Below are positions 29,781 through 38,516 of a stretch of DNA of 40,410 nucleotides, in pieces. Under the pieces are notes generated by a model. The model saw only the letters and a list, made by a program, of their open reading frames with translations. It ran no database searches and had not been told where the DNA came from. This stretch comes from Rhodococcoides trifolii (lineage in GTDB: Bacteria > Actinomycetota > Actinomycetes > Mycobacteriales > Mycobacteriaceae). Every line of letters starts with the position of its first letter. Position 1 is the stretch's first letter. The stretch covers positions 1 to 40,410 of the forward strand of contig NZ_BMCU01000010.1 in assembly GCF_014635345.1 (NCBI RefSeq), read 5' to 3'. The translations under genes and the position numbers were made by a program.

Positions 29781-31274
29781 ATGACAGAGCAGTGGATGTA
29801 CGTGGACGGCAAGGATGTTTCTGCCGACAGCGGTGCACGGTTGACAATCGTCAACCCGGCGACGGGCCGACCGATCGCTACCGTGCCCGACGGCGTCGGA
29901 GTCGACGTCGACAATGCGGTGGCCGTGGCTCGGGCCGCCTTCGAGTCGGGCCCGTGGCCCCGTATGAGCCGCACGGCACGGGCGAAGGCGCTCCTGCGGG
30001 CAGCCGACGCGTTGGAGGCCGCGAGCGACACGCTGTACACACTCGAGACCCAGAACAACGGTCGGCCGATCACCGAGACGCGTGCTCAGCTGTCCCGAGT
30101 GCCGGAGTGGTTCCGTTACAACGCGGGATTGCTTGCTGCACAACGTGATGCGGTGCTGCCCAGCGACGGTCCCTATCTGACATACCAGAAGCGCGCGCCG
30201 CTCGGTGTCTGCGGCATCATCACCCCCTTCAACCATCCGGCCATGATCCTCGCGCGAAGTCTGTCGGCCGCCTTGGCGACCGGAAACACGGTGGTGGTCA
30301 AACCATCCGAGCTCACGCCGCTGACGACACTCGCCATCGCACGCATCGTCACCGAATCCGGCATTCCCGAAGGCGTGATCAACGTGGTCACCGGCGGACG
30401 GGACGCGGGCATCAGGCTCACCGAGCACGAGGACATCGCCAAGATCACCCTGACCGGCGGCACCGAAGCCGGCCGCTCGGCAGCGGGTGCCACCTCGAAG
30501 CGATTTGCCCGCATCACCGCCGAACTCGGCGGAAAGACACCCGTCATCGTGTTCGACGACTACGACCCCACCCGCGCTGCCGAGGGCGCTGCATTCGCGG
30601 CGTTCGTCGCGTCCGGCCAATCCTGCGTTGCAGGAGCGCGATTCCTCGTTCAACGCGGGCGGTACGACGAGTTCGTCGCCGCACTCGTCGCACGCGCCGA
30701 GAAGATCCGCCTCGGCGACCCGGCCGACACGTCGACCCAGATGGGACCGATGATCAGCGATCGCCAACGCCGAAAGGTGCTCGAGTACATCGACATCGGA
30801 CGAGAGGAAGGTGCCCGCGTCGCCGCAGGCGGTGAGGTTCCGGAACTTCCCGGAGCGCTGAACGACGGGTTCTTCGTGCAGCCGACAGTGCTGGCCGACG
30901 CCACCAACTCCATGCGTGTCTCCCAGGAGGAAATCTTCGGTCCCGTGGCCGTCGTCGTCCCCTTCGACACCGAAGAGGAGGCGATCGAGATGGCCAACGA
31001 CAACCGCTTCGGACTGGGCGCCGGGGTGTGGACCCGCGACATCGGACGCGCGCATCGCGTCGCCGAAGCGATCGAATCCGGGATGGTCTGGGTCAACGAT
31101 CATCACCGACTCGAACCGTCCCTCCCGTGGGGCGGAGTCAAGGAATCCGGCGCCGGAAAAGACGCCGGCACAGAGTCGTTCGACGACTTCACCTGGATCA
31201 AGACCATCGTGGTGCGTATCGCCGACGACGACGTCGACTGGTACGGGTCGGACGAACCCGGCCGCTTGAACTGA
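29781..31274 (+). CDS. NAD(P)-dependent aldehyde dehydrogenase
   Basis: 497 aa, full family length. It oxidises an aldehyde or semialdehyde to the acid in the cytosol. Motifs: TPFNHP with N151, KPSE with K174, ELGGKTP with the general base E248, GQSCVAGAR with the nucleophile C282, and EEIFGPV further on. It starts the operon, with the MFS gene 38 nt downstream. Most like semialdehyde or betaine-aldehyde-type dehydrogenases of aromatic pathways; the exact substrate is not readable. The ATG at 29781 is supported by a purine-rich SD; the frame stays open further upstream, antisense to the regulator gene. Confidence 0.92.
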   Translation: MTEQWMYVDGKDVSADSGARLTIVNPATGRPIATVPDGVGVDVDNAVAVARAAFESGPWPRMSRTARAKALLRAADALEAASDTLYTLETQNNGRPITETRAQLSRVPEWFRYNAGLLAAQRDAVLPSDGPYLTYQKRAPLGVCGIITPFNHPAMILARSLSAALATGNTVVVKPSELTPLTTLAIARIVTESGIPEGVINVVTGGRDAGIRLTEHEDIAKITLTGGTEAGRSAAGATSKRFARITAELGGKTPVIVFDDYDPTRAAEGAAFAAFVASGQSCVAGARFLVQRGRYDEFVAALVARAEKIRLGDPADTSTQMGPMISDRQRRKVLEYIDIGREEGARVAAGGEVPELPGALNDGFFVQPTVLADATNSMRVSQEEIFGPVAVVVPFDTEEEAIEMANDNRFGLGAGVWTRDIGRAHRVAEAIESGMVWVNDHHRLEPSLPWGGVKESGAGKDAGTESFDDFTWIKTIVVRIADDDVDWYGSDEPGRLN

Positions 31275-31312
31275 TCATTCTTCCCTTTCCCCTCGACTCA
31301 CAAGGACTCACA

Positions 31313-32707
31313 ATGACAACTAGTCGCACAAGCGCTGCCGAACCGGGCTGGCGCCAACAGATCACCCGAGTGCAATGGCTGGTGCTGTTCGGCACCACCA
31401 TGGGCTGGGCCCTCGACGGTTTCGCCGGCAGCCTCTACGCCCTGGTGCTCGGCCCGGCCATGACCGACCTTCTCCCGAACTCCGGAATCAATGTCGACGC
31501 AGCGCACATCGGCCTCTACGGCGGCATGACCGTCGCTCTTTTCTTGGCCGGATGGGCAACCGGCGGAATACTGTTCGGCGTTTTGGCCGACTACTTCGGA
31601 CGAGTGCGCGTGCTGTCCATCGGCATCCTCACCTACGCGCTGTTCACCGCACTGGCCGCGTTCGCGGACACCTGGTGGCAGCTGGGCGTTCTCCGCTTCA
31701 TCGCCGGTCTCGGATCGGGGGTGGAAGCTCCCGTGGGTGCCGCCTTGGTCGCCGAGGTGTGGCGGAACAAGTACCGTGCTCGCGCCTGTGGCGTGATGAT
31801 GTCCGGATACGCCGGAGGATTCTTCATCGCCGCACTCGCTTACAGCATGCTGAGCAGCCAAGGCTGGCGTTTCATGCTCGTCCTCGCCGTCGTGCCTGCG
31901 TTCCTCGTCTGGTTCCTGCGCCGCTACGTTCCGGAGCCCGAGGAGATCAAGAATGTCATCGCCACGCGTAAACAGCGGAAGGACAGGGGGATCGCGCGCC
32001 CGGAGGACCAGTTCGTACTGCGTCGCCTGCTCTCCCCGCCGAACCTGCGAGCCACGCTCATCTGCACCGCACTCGCCACCGGATCACTGCTGGCCTTCTG
32101 GAGTGTGTCCACCTGGTACCCGCAGATCATTCGCAACATGGCCGGTGCCGAATCGCTCTCGACCGAGATCGCAAACCATCGGGTGGCCATCTCGTCGATG
32201 CTGTTCAACGCCGGCGGCATTATCGGGTACGCCACATGGGGATTCCTTGCCGATGCGATCGGGCGACGCAAAGCGTTCCTCGTCAGCTTCGTGGTCTCCG
32301 GTGTCAGCGTCGCGTATCTGTTCCCCTTCGAGCACTCGTACACCACCTATCTGATCGTCATCCCCATCGTCGGATTCGGACTCTTCGGCGCACTGTCCGG
32401 CAACTTCGTCTACGGCCCGGAGATGTTCTCGCCGAGCATGAGGGCCAGTGGAATTGCGTTGGCCAACAGTATCGGTCGCTACATCACCGCCGCGGGACCC
32501 CTCGTGGCCGGCGTGATCGCCACGTCCTGGTTCGGCGGCAATCTCGGTATCGCCACCGCGGTACTCGCCTCCACCGGCGTCATCGCGCTCGTGGGATTGG
32601 CGTTCGCTCCGGAGACCAAGGACGCAGCGCTGCCCACCGATGCAGTACACCCCCACACCGCCGACACCATGCCGGCACCCTCAGTAGTGAAAGGAACGCC
32701 GGCATGA
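31313..32707 (+). CDS. MFS transporter, probable aromatic-acid:proton symporter
   Basis: 464 aa, 12 predicted transmembrane helices in two halves joined by a cytosolic loop (about 200-230). The start QWLVLFGTTMGWALDGFAGSLYAL carries the Asp of helix 1 typical of sugar/aromatic-acid symporters (AAHS/metabolite:H+ group). Loop 2-3 is GVLADYFGRVRV (motif A) and loop 8-9 is DAIGRRKA. It likely imports the substrate of the cluster. SD AAGGA (31302-31306) is 6 nt before the ATG. Its stop overlaps the monooxygenase start by 4 nt (ATGA). Confidence 0.88.
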   Translation: MTTSRTSAAEPGWRQQITRVQWLVLFGTTMGWALDGFAGSLYALVLGPAMTDLLPNSGINVDAAHIGLYGGMTVALFLAGWATGGILFGVLADYFGRVRVLSIGILTYALFTALAAFADTWWQLGVLRFIAGLGSGVEAPVGAALVAEVWRNKYRARACGVMMSGYAGGFFIAALAYSMLSSQGWRFMLVLAVVPAFLVWFLRRYVPEPEEIKNVIATRKQRKDRGIARPEDQFVLRRLLSPPNLRATLICTALATGSLLAFWSVSTWYPQIIRNMAGAESLSTEIANHRVAISSMLFNAGGIIGYATWGFLADAIGRRKAFLVSFVVSGVSVAYLFPFEHSYTTYLIVIPIVGFGLFGALSGNFVYGPEMFSPSMRASGIALANSIGRYITAAGPLVAGVIATSWFGGNLGIATAVLASTGVIALVGLAFAPETKDAALPTDAVHPHTADTMPAPSVVKGTPA

Positions 32708-33894
32708 GCGTCTACACAGGATCACGAGCGGTCGTCATCGGAGGATCGATCGGAGGCTTGACCTCGGCACTCCTTCTCCGGGACCTCGGCTTCGAAGTCG
32801 ATATCTACGAGCGGACACCGTCGGATCTCGACGGGCGCGGCGGTGGCATCGTCCTGCAGCCCGACACGCTCCGGTGGTTCCGTGAGCGGAGCTCGCAGCG
32901 ACCGGAAGACGTGAGCACCACCACCGATTGGGTCCAGTACATCGAGGCCGGCAACCGCGTCGTCGACCGGGATGCCCGCTCGTGGTCGCACACGTCGTGG
33001 GGAACCTTCTACCGCGCGCTGCTCGCCGACTTCGGGCGCGATCACTACCACCTCGGCGAATTCGCCTGCGGCTTCGACCAGGACGTCGACTCGGTCACCG
33101 TTCGATTCGTGAGCGGACGTGTCGAGAGCGCAGACCTCCTCGTTATCGCGGACGGCGTGACGTCGGCCAACCGGGCTCGGATCGATCCCGATGTAAAGCT
33201 GACGTATTCGGGTTACATCGGCTGGCGCGGAACCGTCGACGAGGCGCTGCTGACCTCCGAAACCGCAGAGCTGCTGCACAACTCGATCACCTACAACATC
33301 GTTCCGAACTCTCAGATCACCATGTACCCGATTCCGAGCGAACGAGGCACGGCCGTCGGGGACCGACTCATGAACTACGTCTGGTACCGCAACGTCGCAG
33401 AAGGCCCCGATCTCGACGAGATGTTGACGGACAAACGGGGATTCCAGGGCAAGGTATCGGTGCATCCACACCAGGTCCAGGATCGCTACATCGACGAGAT
33501 GCGCGATGCCGCAGCCCGCTTGCTCGCTCCGGCTGCGGCGGAGGTCGTCACTTCGACCGAGGCGCCGTTCATCCAGGTCGTGTGGGATTCTCGTGCCTTG
33601 AAGATGGCCAGCGGCCGCGTCGCTCTCATCGGTGACGCGGCGTGCGGCGCTCGTCCGCACGCCGCCGCGGGAACCGCGAAGGCCGCGGCCGATGCCTGGG
33701 CGTTGAGCGACGCGCTCACCTCGTCCGCCGGCAACGTCACCGAAGCGCTGGAGAAGTGGGAGCCCGGTCAACTCGAACTGAGCAGCAACCTGCTCTCGCG
33801 CGTCAAAGCCATGGGTGAGCGGTCGCAGTTCACCAACACCTGGACACCGGGTGACAAAAACCTACGGTTCGGCCTGTACGGACCCGGACGCTAG
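32704..33894 (+). CDS. FAD-dependent aromatic hydroxylase, 2,6-dihydroxypyridine 3-monooxygenase-like
   Basis: 396 aa class A flavin monooxygenase. FAD ADP-binding motif VVIGGSIGGLTSALLLRDLG (10-29), DG motif ADGVTS (149-154), and the second FAD motif GDAACGARPHAAAG (310-323). Compared from memory with the Arthrobacter 2,6-dihydroxypyridine 3-hydroxylase, it shares YPIPxER, WYRNVAEGPDLDEMLTDKRG and the RPHAAAG ending, rather than the usual GDAAHxxxP. It would hydroxylate an electron-rich aromatic or N-heteroaromatic ring with NAD(P)H and O2. Translationally coupled to the transporter. The substrate is inferred only at class level. Confidence 0.88.
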   Translation: MSVYTGSRAVVIGGSIGGLTSALLLRDLGFEVDIYERTPSDLDGRGGGIVLQPDTLRWFRERSSQRPEDVSTTTDWVQYIEAGNRVVDRDARSWSHTSWGTFYRALLADFGRDHYHLGEFACGFDQDVDSVTVRFVSGRVESADLLVIADGVTSANRARIDPDVKLTYSGYIGWRGTVDEALLTSETAELLHNSITYNIVPNSQITMYPIPSERGTAVGDRLMNYVWYRNVAEGPDLDEMLTDKRGFQGKVSVHPHQVQDRYIDEMRDAAARLLAPAAAEVVTSTEAPFIQVVWDSRALKMASGRVALIGDAACGARPHAAAGTAKAAADAWALSDALTSSAGNVTEALEKWEPGQLELSSNLLSRVKAMGERSQFTNTWTPGDKNLRFGLYGPGR

Positions 33895-33918
33895 AGACAC
33901 CGAGGAGAGGGAAACACC

Positions 33919-34359
33919 ATGACCACGAACAGTTTTCTCAGCGATCTGCCCTTGGCGGGAAACCTCGTCGGCGACAACTTCGAAGGTTGGTCCGACGACC
34001 TCCGCGCGGAGTTCGGCGCCCACGCCCACGATGGGGAGGTCGGGTCGAAACTCCTCAGCGAGAACGACCGTGTCCGGGTGTGGGAAATCCGCCTGGCGCC
34101 GGGTGAGCGGTGGCACGCACACCGCCACGTCCTGGACTATTTCTGGACAGCGGTGAACGCCGGCACCTCCCGCCAGCACACCTTCGACGGAACGACCCGC
34201 GACGTCTCGTACTCCGCCGGCGAGACCCGCCACTTCCATTTCGGCGCAGGCGAATACCTTCTGCACGACATCGAGAACGTCGGATCGTCCGAACTGGTGT
34301 TCACCACCGTCGAGCACCTGGACTCGGCCAACGACCCACTCCCGCTGGCGGCGTCGTGA
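33919..34359 (+). CDS. Small cupin-domain protein
   Basis: 146 aa single cupin barrel. First motif with metal-type ligands H66 and H68 in ERWHAHRH and an acidic D73 where Glu is usual; second motif GEYLLHDIENVG with H116. It probably binds Fe, Mn or Ni. It could be an isomerase, a dioxygenase or an accessory protein; the operon lacks any other visible ring-cleavage enzyme, so a catalytic role is possible but unproven. SD GGAGAGGG (33903-33910) precedes the ATG by about 8 nt. Its stop overlaps the next start (GTGA). Confidence 0.82.
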   Translation: MTTNSFLSDLPLAGNLVGDNFEGWSDDLRAEFGAHAHDGEVGSKLLSENDRVRVWEIRLAPGERWHAHRHVLDYFWTAVNAGTSRQHTFDGTTRDVSYSAGETRHFHFGAGEYLLHDIENVGSSELVFTTVEHLDSANDPLPLAAS

Positions 34360-35339
34360 GCACCGATCTGATCGACGTCCACGCTCATTGGCTTCCCACG
34401 GAGCTGTTCGGACTGCCGCCGAACTCACCGTTCGGTGCGATGCGAGATCGGGACGGGGAACTGTTCCTGGGCGACGTCCCGCTGTCCATTCGCACCGAAG
34501 CGATGAGCGATGTCGACGCGATCATCGCGGACATGAACGTCTCGGGCATCGGTGTCCGCGCCTTGTCGGCGCCGCCCTTCGCTTTCGCTGTGGACGCGGA
34601 CGTCCCCGCGGGGGACTACACCGACGCGTACAACGACGCACTCGCGCGTGTCGTCACCGACTCCTCCGGACGACTCGCCGGCCTCGCGTCGATCCGATTG
34701 GACGACGCAGACGCAGCCGATCACCAGATCCGTGCCATCGCATCGCAGGGAACGCTTGTGGGCGTTGCCGTTCCGCCCGTGCTGCGTGGAGGGTCACTCG
34801 ACGTCGGTGTGCTGCGGTCCGTCGTGCGATCGGCGTCCGAGCACCGGTTGGCGGTCCTGGTCCACCCGATGCAGCTGCCTCGCCCCGAATGGTCGAAGTA
34901 CTACCTGGCCAACCTCGTCGGCAACCCGGTGGAGACGGCGACAGCGGTGGCGTCGAGCATCCTCGGAGGCGTCCTCGAGGAGTTGCCGAATCTGCGGATC
35001 TGTTTCGTTCACGGCGGAGGGTGTGCACCCGACCTGCTGGGCCGATGGACACACGCCTGGGAGGCACGTCCGGACGTCCGAGCCGGCAGCACGAGTTCGC
35101 CGCGAGAGCTGTTCCGCGCGGCCTACTTCGACACGGTGACGCACGATCACGCTGCACTGGACCTTCTGCGTACTCATGCGGGCGAGAACCGGATTCTGTG
35201 TGGCACGGACTATCCCTTCGACATGGCAGAGTCCGACGTCGCATCCTTCGTCGACACAGCCGGTCTCGATCGACTGTCGCTGGCCGCGGCCGGCCGGGAC
35301 TTCCTCGGCCTCGACGTCCACTCGGAGGTGCCGGCGTGA
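34356..35339 (+). CDS. ACMSD-type amidohydrolase/decarboxylase (amidohydrolase_2)
   Basis: 327 aa TIM-barrel metalloenzyme. Family residues: metal ligands H9 and H11 (DVHAHW), H170 (VLVHP) and D285 (GTDYPFDM), plus the catalytic H219 (FVHGGG). This matches 2-amino-3-carboxymuconate semialdehyde decarboxylase and aromatic decarboxylases such as gamma-resorcylate and 3,6-dihydroxypicolinate decarboxylase. It likely removes a carboxyl group from a hydroxylated ring acid or its cleavage product; hydrolase activity is the alternative. GTG start overlapping the cupin stop by 4 nt; its stop overlaps the next start, GTGA again. Confidence 0.9.
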   Translation: MSTDLIDVHAHWLPTELFGLPPNSPFGAMRDRDGELFLGDVPLSIRTEAMSDVDAIIADMNVSGIGVRALSAPPFAFAVDADVPAGDYTDAYNDALARVVTDSSGRLAGLASIRLDDADAADHQIRAIASQGTLVGVAVPPVLRGGSLDVGVLRSVVRSASEHRLAVLVHPMQLPRPEWSKYYLANLVGNPVETATAVASSILGGVLEELPNLRICFVHGGGCAPDLLGRWTHAWEARPDVRAGSTSSPRELFRAAYFDTVTHDHAALDLLRTHAGENRILCGTDYPFDMAESDVASFVDTAGLDRLSLAAAGRDFLGLDVHSEVPA

Positions 35340-36424
35340 GTGCGCTGTTCGAGCCGTTGACGCTGAGAAAGTTGACGATCGCGAACCGGATCTGGATGTC
35401 ACCGATGATGCAGTTCGCCTCCGATGCAACGGGAGTGGCGACAGATTGGCATTTTCAGCACTTCGCCGCACGCGCCCTGGGCGGGGTGGGGCTGGCGATG
35501 GTGGAGGCGACGTCGGTTCTGCCCGACGGGCGGGCCAGCGACTTCGATCTCGGATTGTGGAACGACGATCAAGCGGACTCGCACCGACGCATCATCGACT
35601 TCCTGCACGGTCAGGGCGCCGCCGCCGGTATTCAGTTGGTGCACGGCGGTCGCAAGGCGTCGACCGGACGACCGTGGTCGACGGAGCCGGACAGAACGTG
35701 GCAGACGGTGGCGCCGTCGGCGGTGGCGTTCGGTGACTCACCGTCGCCGGTCGCCCTGTCCGTCGGCGAGATCGCCGACGTGGTGGAGGCATTTGCCACC
35801 AGTGCCGCACTGGCACGTGACGCCGGTTTTGACGTTCTGGAAATTCATGGCGCACACGGATATCTGATCCACGAGTTCCTGTCTCCGGCCGCCAACCATC
35901 GCGTCGACGCCTACGGAGGATCATCGGCCAACCGCATGAGGTTTGCGATCGAGGTCGTCGACGCGGTCAGGCAGGAATGGCCGGAGGATCGCCCGTTGTT
36001 CTTCCGCGTCTCGGCGACCGACTGGCTCTCCGGCGACACGGACGACCCGCGGCCGGGGTGGACGCTCGAGGAGACCGTCGAGCTTGCCTCGATACTGTCC
36101 GAGCACGGGGTAGACCTCGTCGACGTGTCGACGGGAGGGATCGTCCCCGACGCCCGCATCCCCGTCGAACCGGGCTACCAGGTACGGTTCGCAGCCGAGG
36201 TTCGCCGTCGCACCGGAATGCGTACTGCTGCAGTGGGTTTGATCACCGAACCCGGCCAGGCAGAGCGCATAGTCGGATCGGGCGACGCCGACGCCGTGTT
36301 CCTCGCACGGGAGATCCTGCGCAACCCGAACTGGGCCCAGCGGGCGTCGCTGGAACTCGGCGAGCCGGTGCGCCACCCGCCCAACTACGCGCGGGCGTTC
36401 CAGAGGCGGTCGGTCAGTCGCTGA
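35336..36424 (+). CDS. Old Yellow Enzyme-family NADH:flavin oxidoreductase (YqjM-like)
   Basis: 362 aa FMN TIM barrel. YqjM-type start FEPLTLRKLTIANRIWMSPM, IQLVHGGRKAS, the substrate-binding His pair in IHGAHGYLIHEFLSP, and NHRVDAYGGSSANRMRF. The redox-tuning Cys of YqjM (after MSPM) is Met here, so redox properties may differ. It reduces activated C=C bonds of enones or unsaturated acids, or demethylates/dearomatises ring compounds. Last gene of the operon; GTG coupled to the previous stop. Its end overlaps by 11 nt the end of the convergent molybdenum subunit gene. Confidence 0.9.
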   Translation: MSALFEPLTLRKLTIANRIWMSPMMQFASDATGVATDWHFQHFAARALGGVGLAMVEATSVLPDGRASDFDLGLWNDDQADSHRRIIDFLHGQGAAAGIQLVHGGRKASTGRPWSTEPDRTWQTVAPSAVAFGDSPSPVALSVGEIADVVEAFATSAALARDAGFDVLEIHGAHGYLIHEFLSPAANHRVDAYGGSSANRMRFAIEVVDAVRQEWPEDRPLFFRVSATDWLSGDTDDPRPGWTLEETVELASILSEHGVDLVDVSTGGIVPDARIPVEPGYQVRFAAEVRRRTGMRTAAVGLITEPGQAERIVGSGDADAVFLAREILRNPNWAQRASLELGEPVRHPPNYARAFQRRSVSR

Positions 36425-38516
36425 GACCGCCGACCAACTTGTCGAGCCGGACCGGCAGGTCGCGAACCCGAATGCCCGTTGCGTGGAAGACGGCGTTGAC
36501 GATCGCCGACGTCGAACCGACGTTGCCGATCTCGCCGATTCCCTTGCTGCCCATGGGACTCAGGTCGTCGTCGTTCTCCTCGACCCAGACGGCCTCGATC
36601 TCCGGCACGTCCGCGCATGCGGTCACGTGGTACTCCGCGAGGTCGTGGTTGGCGAACCCGCCGAACTGTGTGTCGACCGTTCCCTCTTCCATCAGCGCCA
36701 TGCCGAGACCGAACATCATGCCGCCGATGAGCTGGGACCTCGCGAGCCGCGGGTTCATCACCTTGCCGATGCCGTACACCCCGAGCATGCGACTGACCCT
36801 CACCTCGCCGGTGTCGACGTCGACGCGCACCTCGGCGAAGTGGGCTCCGAATGCCATGCGAGACACGTCCGCCATTCCCTCGATGTCGTCGTCCGTGGAC
36901 GCCGTGACCTCGAGACCGTCGGCGGGTACAGGATCGGAGCCTCGCTTGTCGACGAGGGCCTTGCACGCCTTGGTGATTGCCCACCCCCAGGACGAGGTGC
37001 CGGACGATCCGCCGGCGCCGGGTGCAGTCGGAAGCGCGCTGTCGCCCAGTCGGAGTTCCACGTCGTCGGCGCCGACTCCGAGTGCATCGGCGGCGATCTG
37101 CCGCAACGCGGTTCGCGCTCCGGTTCCGATGTCCGACGCGGCGATGGACACGACGATGGAGCCGTCGGCCTCGACACGGGCATTGGCGGTGGAGGGACTG
37201 ATGAGGACCGGGTAGCTGGCCACACCGACGCCCGTGCCGATCAGAGACCGGCCGACGCGAGTCTGCCGTGGCCTCGCCGGGCGGTCGGCCCAACCGAATC
37301 GCTCTGCGCCGTGCGTGAGGCATTCGACGACGCTGCGGGAGCTGAACGGCTTGCCGTCCGCAGGGTCGACGGACGGCTCGTTCCGCAAGCGGATCTCGAC
37401 GGGGTCGATGCCGAGCGCGTAGGACAGTTCGTCGATGGCCGACTCCACGGCGAAGGCTCCGGGCGCCTCACCGGGTGCGCGCATCCACCGGGGGCTACCG
37501 ACGTCCAACGCGACGACCCGGTGCGTGGTGCGGCGGTTGTCCGCGGCGTAGATGTGCCGCGTGGGTTCGGCTGTCTGCTCACAGAATTCGAAGATGGTCG
37601 ACGTCTGTTGGAACGTGTCATGGGTGATGGCCGTGAGCCGCCCGTCCGCGTCCGAGGCCAGTTGGACATGCGAAATTGTGGGGGTTCGGTACCCCACCAT
37701 GTCGAAAGTCCCTTGTCGGGGGAGGGAGAAGACGACGGGCTTGCCTGTCACCCGCGCTGCCATCGCCGCGAGTACGGCGTTGGGCCGTGTGCTGCCCTTG
37801 CCGCCGAATCCACCACCGACGTGTTCGGCGATCACGCGCACTTTGTCGGGTTCGAGGTCGAACAGAGTCGCAAGGTCGGCCTGCACCCCGGACGGTGCCT
37901 GAGTCGAATCCCAGACGGTGAGTGAGTTCTCATCGTCCCAGCGGGCGACGGTGGCGTGCGGTTCCATCGCCGCGTTGTGAAGTGGCGCAGTCGAATACCA
38001 TGCGTCGACGGTGTGGCCGGAGCTCGTCACGGCGCTCACCGGTTCTCCGACGGTCACGTCGGTCGGGAAGCCGGCGTTGACCGACTCGGGAGCGTAGAGC
38101 TTGGGATGATCGGCGGTCAGCTCGTTGTCCGGCGCACCTCGGTCGTCGTAGTCGACTCCGAGAGACTCTGCTGCTTCCCTGGCCGCTTCGAGGGACGAGG
38201 CGACGACGGCGGCGACGATCTGCCCACGGTAGGCGACCGTGTTCGATTGCATGACAAGCAGTTCGGTGTCGTCGATCTCGCCGAGTGTGGGGGCATTGCC
38301 GTGCCAGATGACGGCCACCACAGCCGGGTCGTCGAGGGCGGCGGCAGTGTCCACCGCGGTGACGGTGCCGGCGGCGATGGTCGCGGGAACGTAAGCGCAG
38401 TAGAGCATTTCGGCGGGCTTGTGTTCAGCGGCGTAGTGCGCGGCGCCGGTGACCTTGGCGACGCTCTCCGTGCGTCGAATCGGTGTGCCGATGCTGGGTT
38501 CTGCGATCGAGGTCAT
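36414..38516 (-). CDS. Molybdenum-binding subunit of a xanthine-dehydrogenase-family oxidoreductase (PaoC/YagR-like)
   Basis: 700 aa, close to PaoC (about 730 aa). It carries the molybdopterin cofactor and oxidises the substrate with water as oxygen donor. Seen: VAKVTGAAHYAAE at about 19-31, VGGGFGGKG in the cofactor-binding region (about 239-247), MRAPGEAPGAFAVESAIDEL, GGSSGTSSWGW, and the catalytic glutamate E662 in GSKGIGEIG. No signal peptide. It lies last in a three-gene unit (2Fe-2S, FAD, Mo) with ATGA overlaps. PaoABC-type enzymes oxidise aromatic aldehydes; other relatives hydroxylate N-heterocycles. It sits opposite the catabolic operon, whose pathway it probably serves. Confidence 0.92.
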   Translation of the reverse strand: MTSIAEPSIGTPIRRTESVAKVTGAAHYAAEHKPAEMLYCAYVPATIAAGTVTAVDTAAALDDPAVVAVIWHGNAPTLGEIDDTELLVMQSNTVAYRGQIVAAVVASSLEAAREAAESLGVDYDDRGAPDNELTADHPKLYAPESVNAGFPTDVTVGEPVSAVTSSGHTVDAWYSTAPLHNAAMEPHATVARWDDENSLTVWDSTQAPSGVQADLATLFDLEPDKVRVIAEHVGGGFGGKGSTRPNAVLAAMAARVTGKPVVFSLPRQGTFDMVGYRTPTISHVQLASDADGRLTAITHDTFQQTSTIFEFCEQTAEPTRHIYAADNRRTTHRVVALDVGSPRWMRAPGEAPGAFAVESAIDELSYALGIDPVEIRLRNEPSVDPADGKPFSSRSVVECLTHGAERFGWADRPARPRQTRVGRSLIGTGVGVASYPVLISPSTANARVEADGSIVVSIAASDIGTGARTALRQIAADALGVGADDVELRLGDSALPTAPGAGGSSGTSSWGWAITKACKALVDKRGSDPVPADGLEVTASTDDDIEGMADVSRMAFGAHFAEVRVDVDTGEVRVSRMLGVYGIGKVMNPRLARSQLIGGMMFGLGMALMEEGTVDTQFGGFANHDLAEYHVTACADVPEIEAVWVEENDDDLSPMGSKGIGEIGNVGSTSAIVNAVFHATGIRVRDLPVRLDKLVGGLSD

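Noticed and set aside
36483..37925. 480-codon plus-strand open frame
   Set aside because: Antisense to the molybdenum subunit, which has all cofactor and catalytic motifs.
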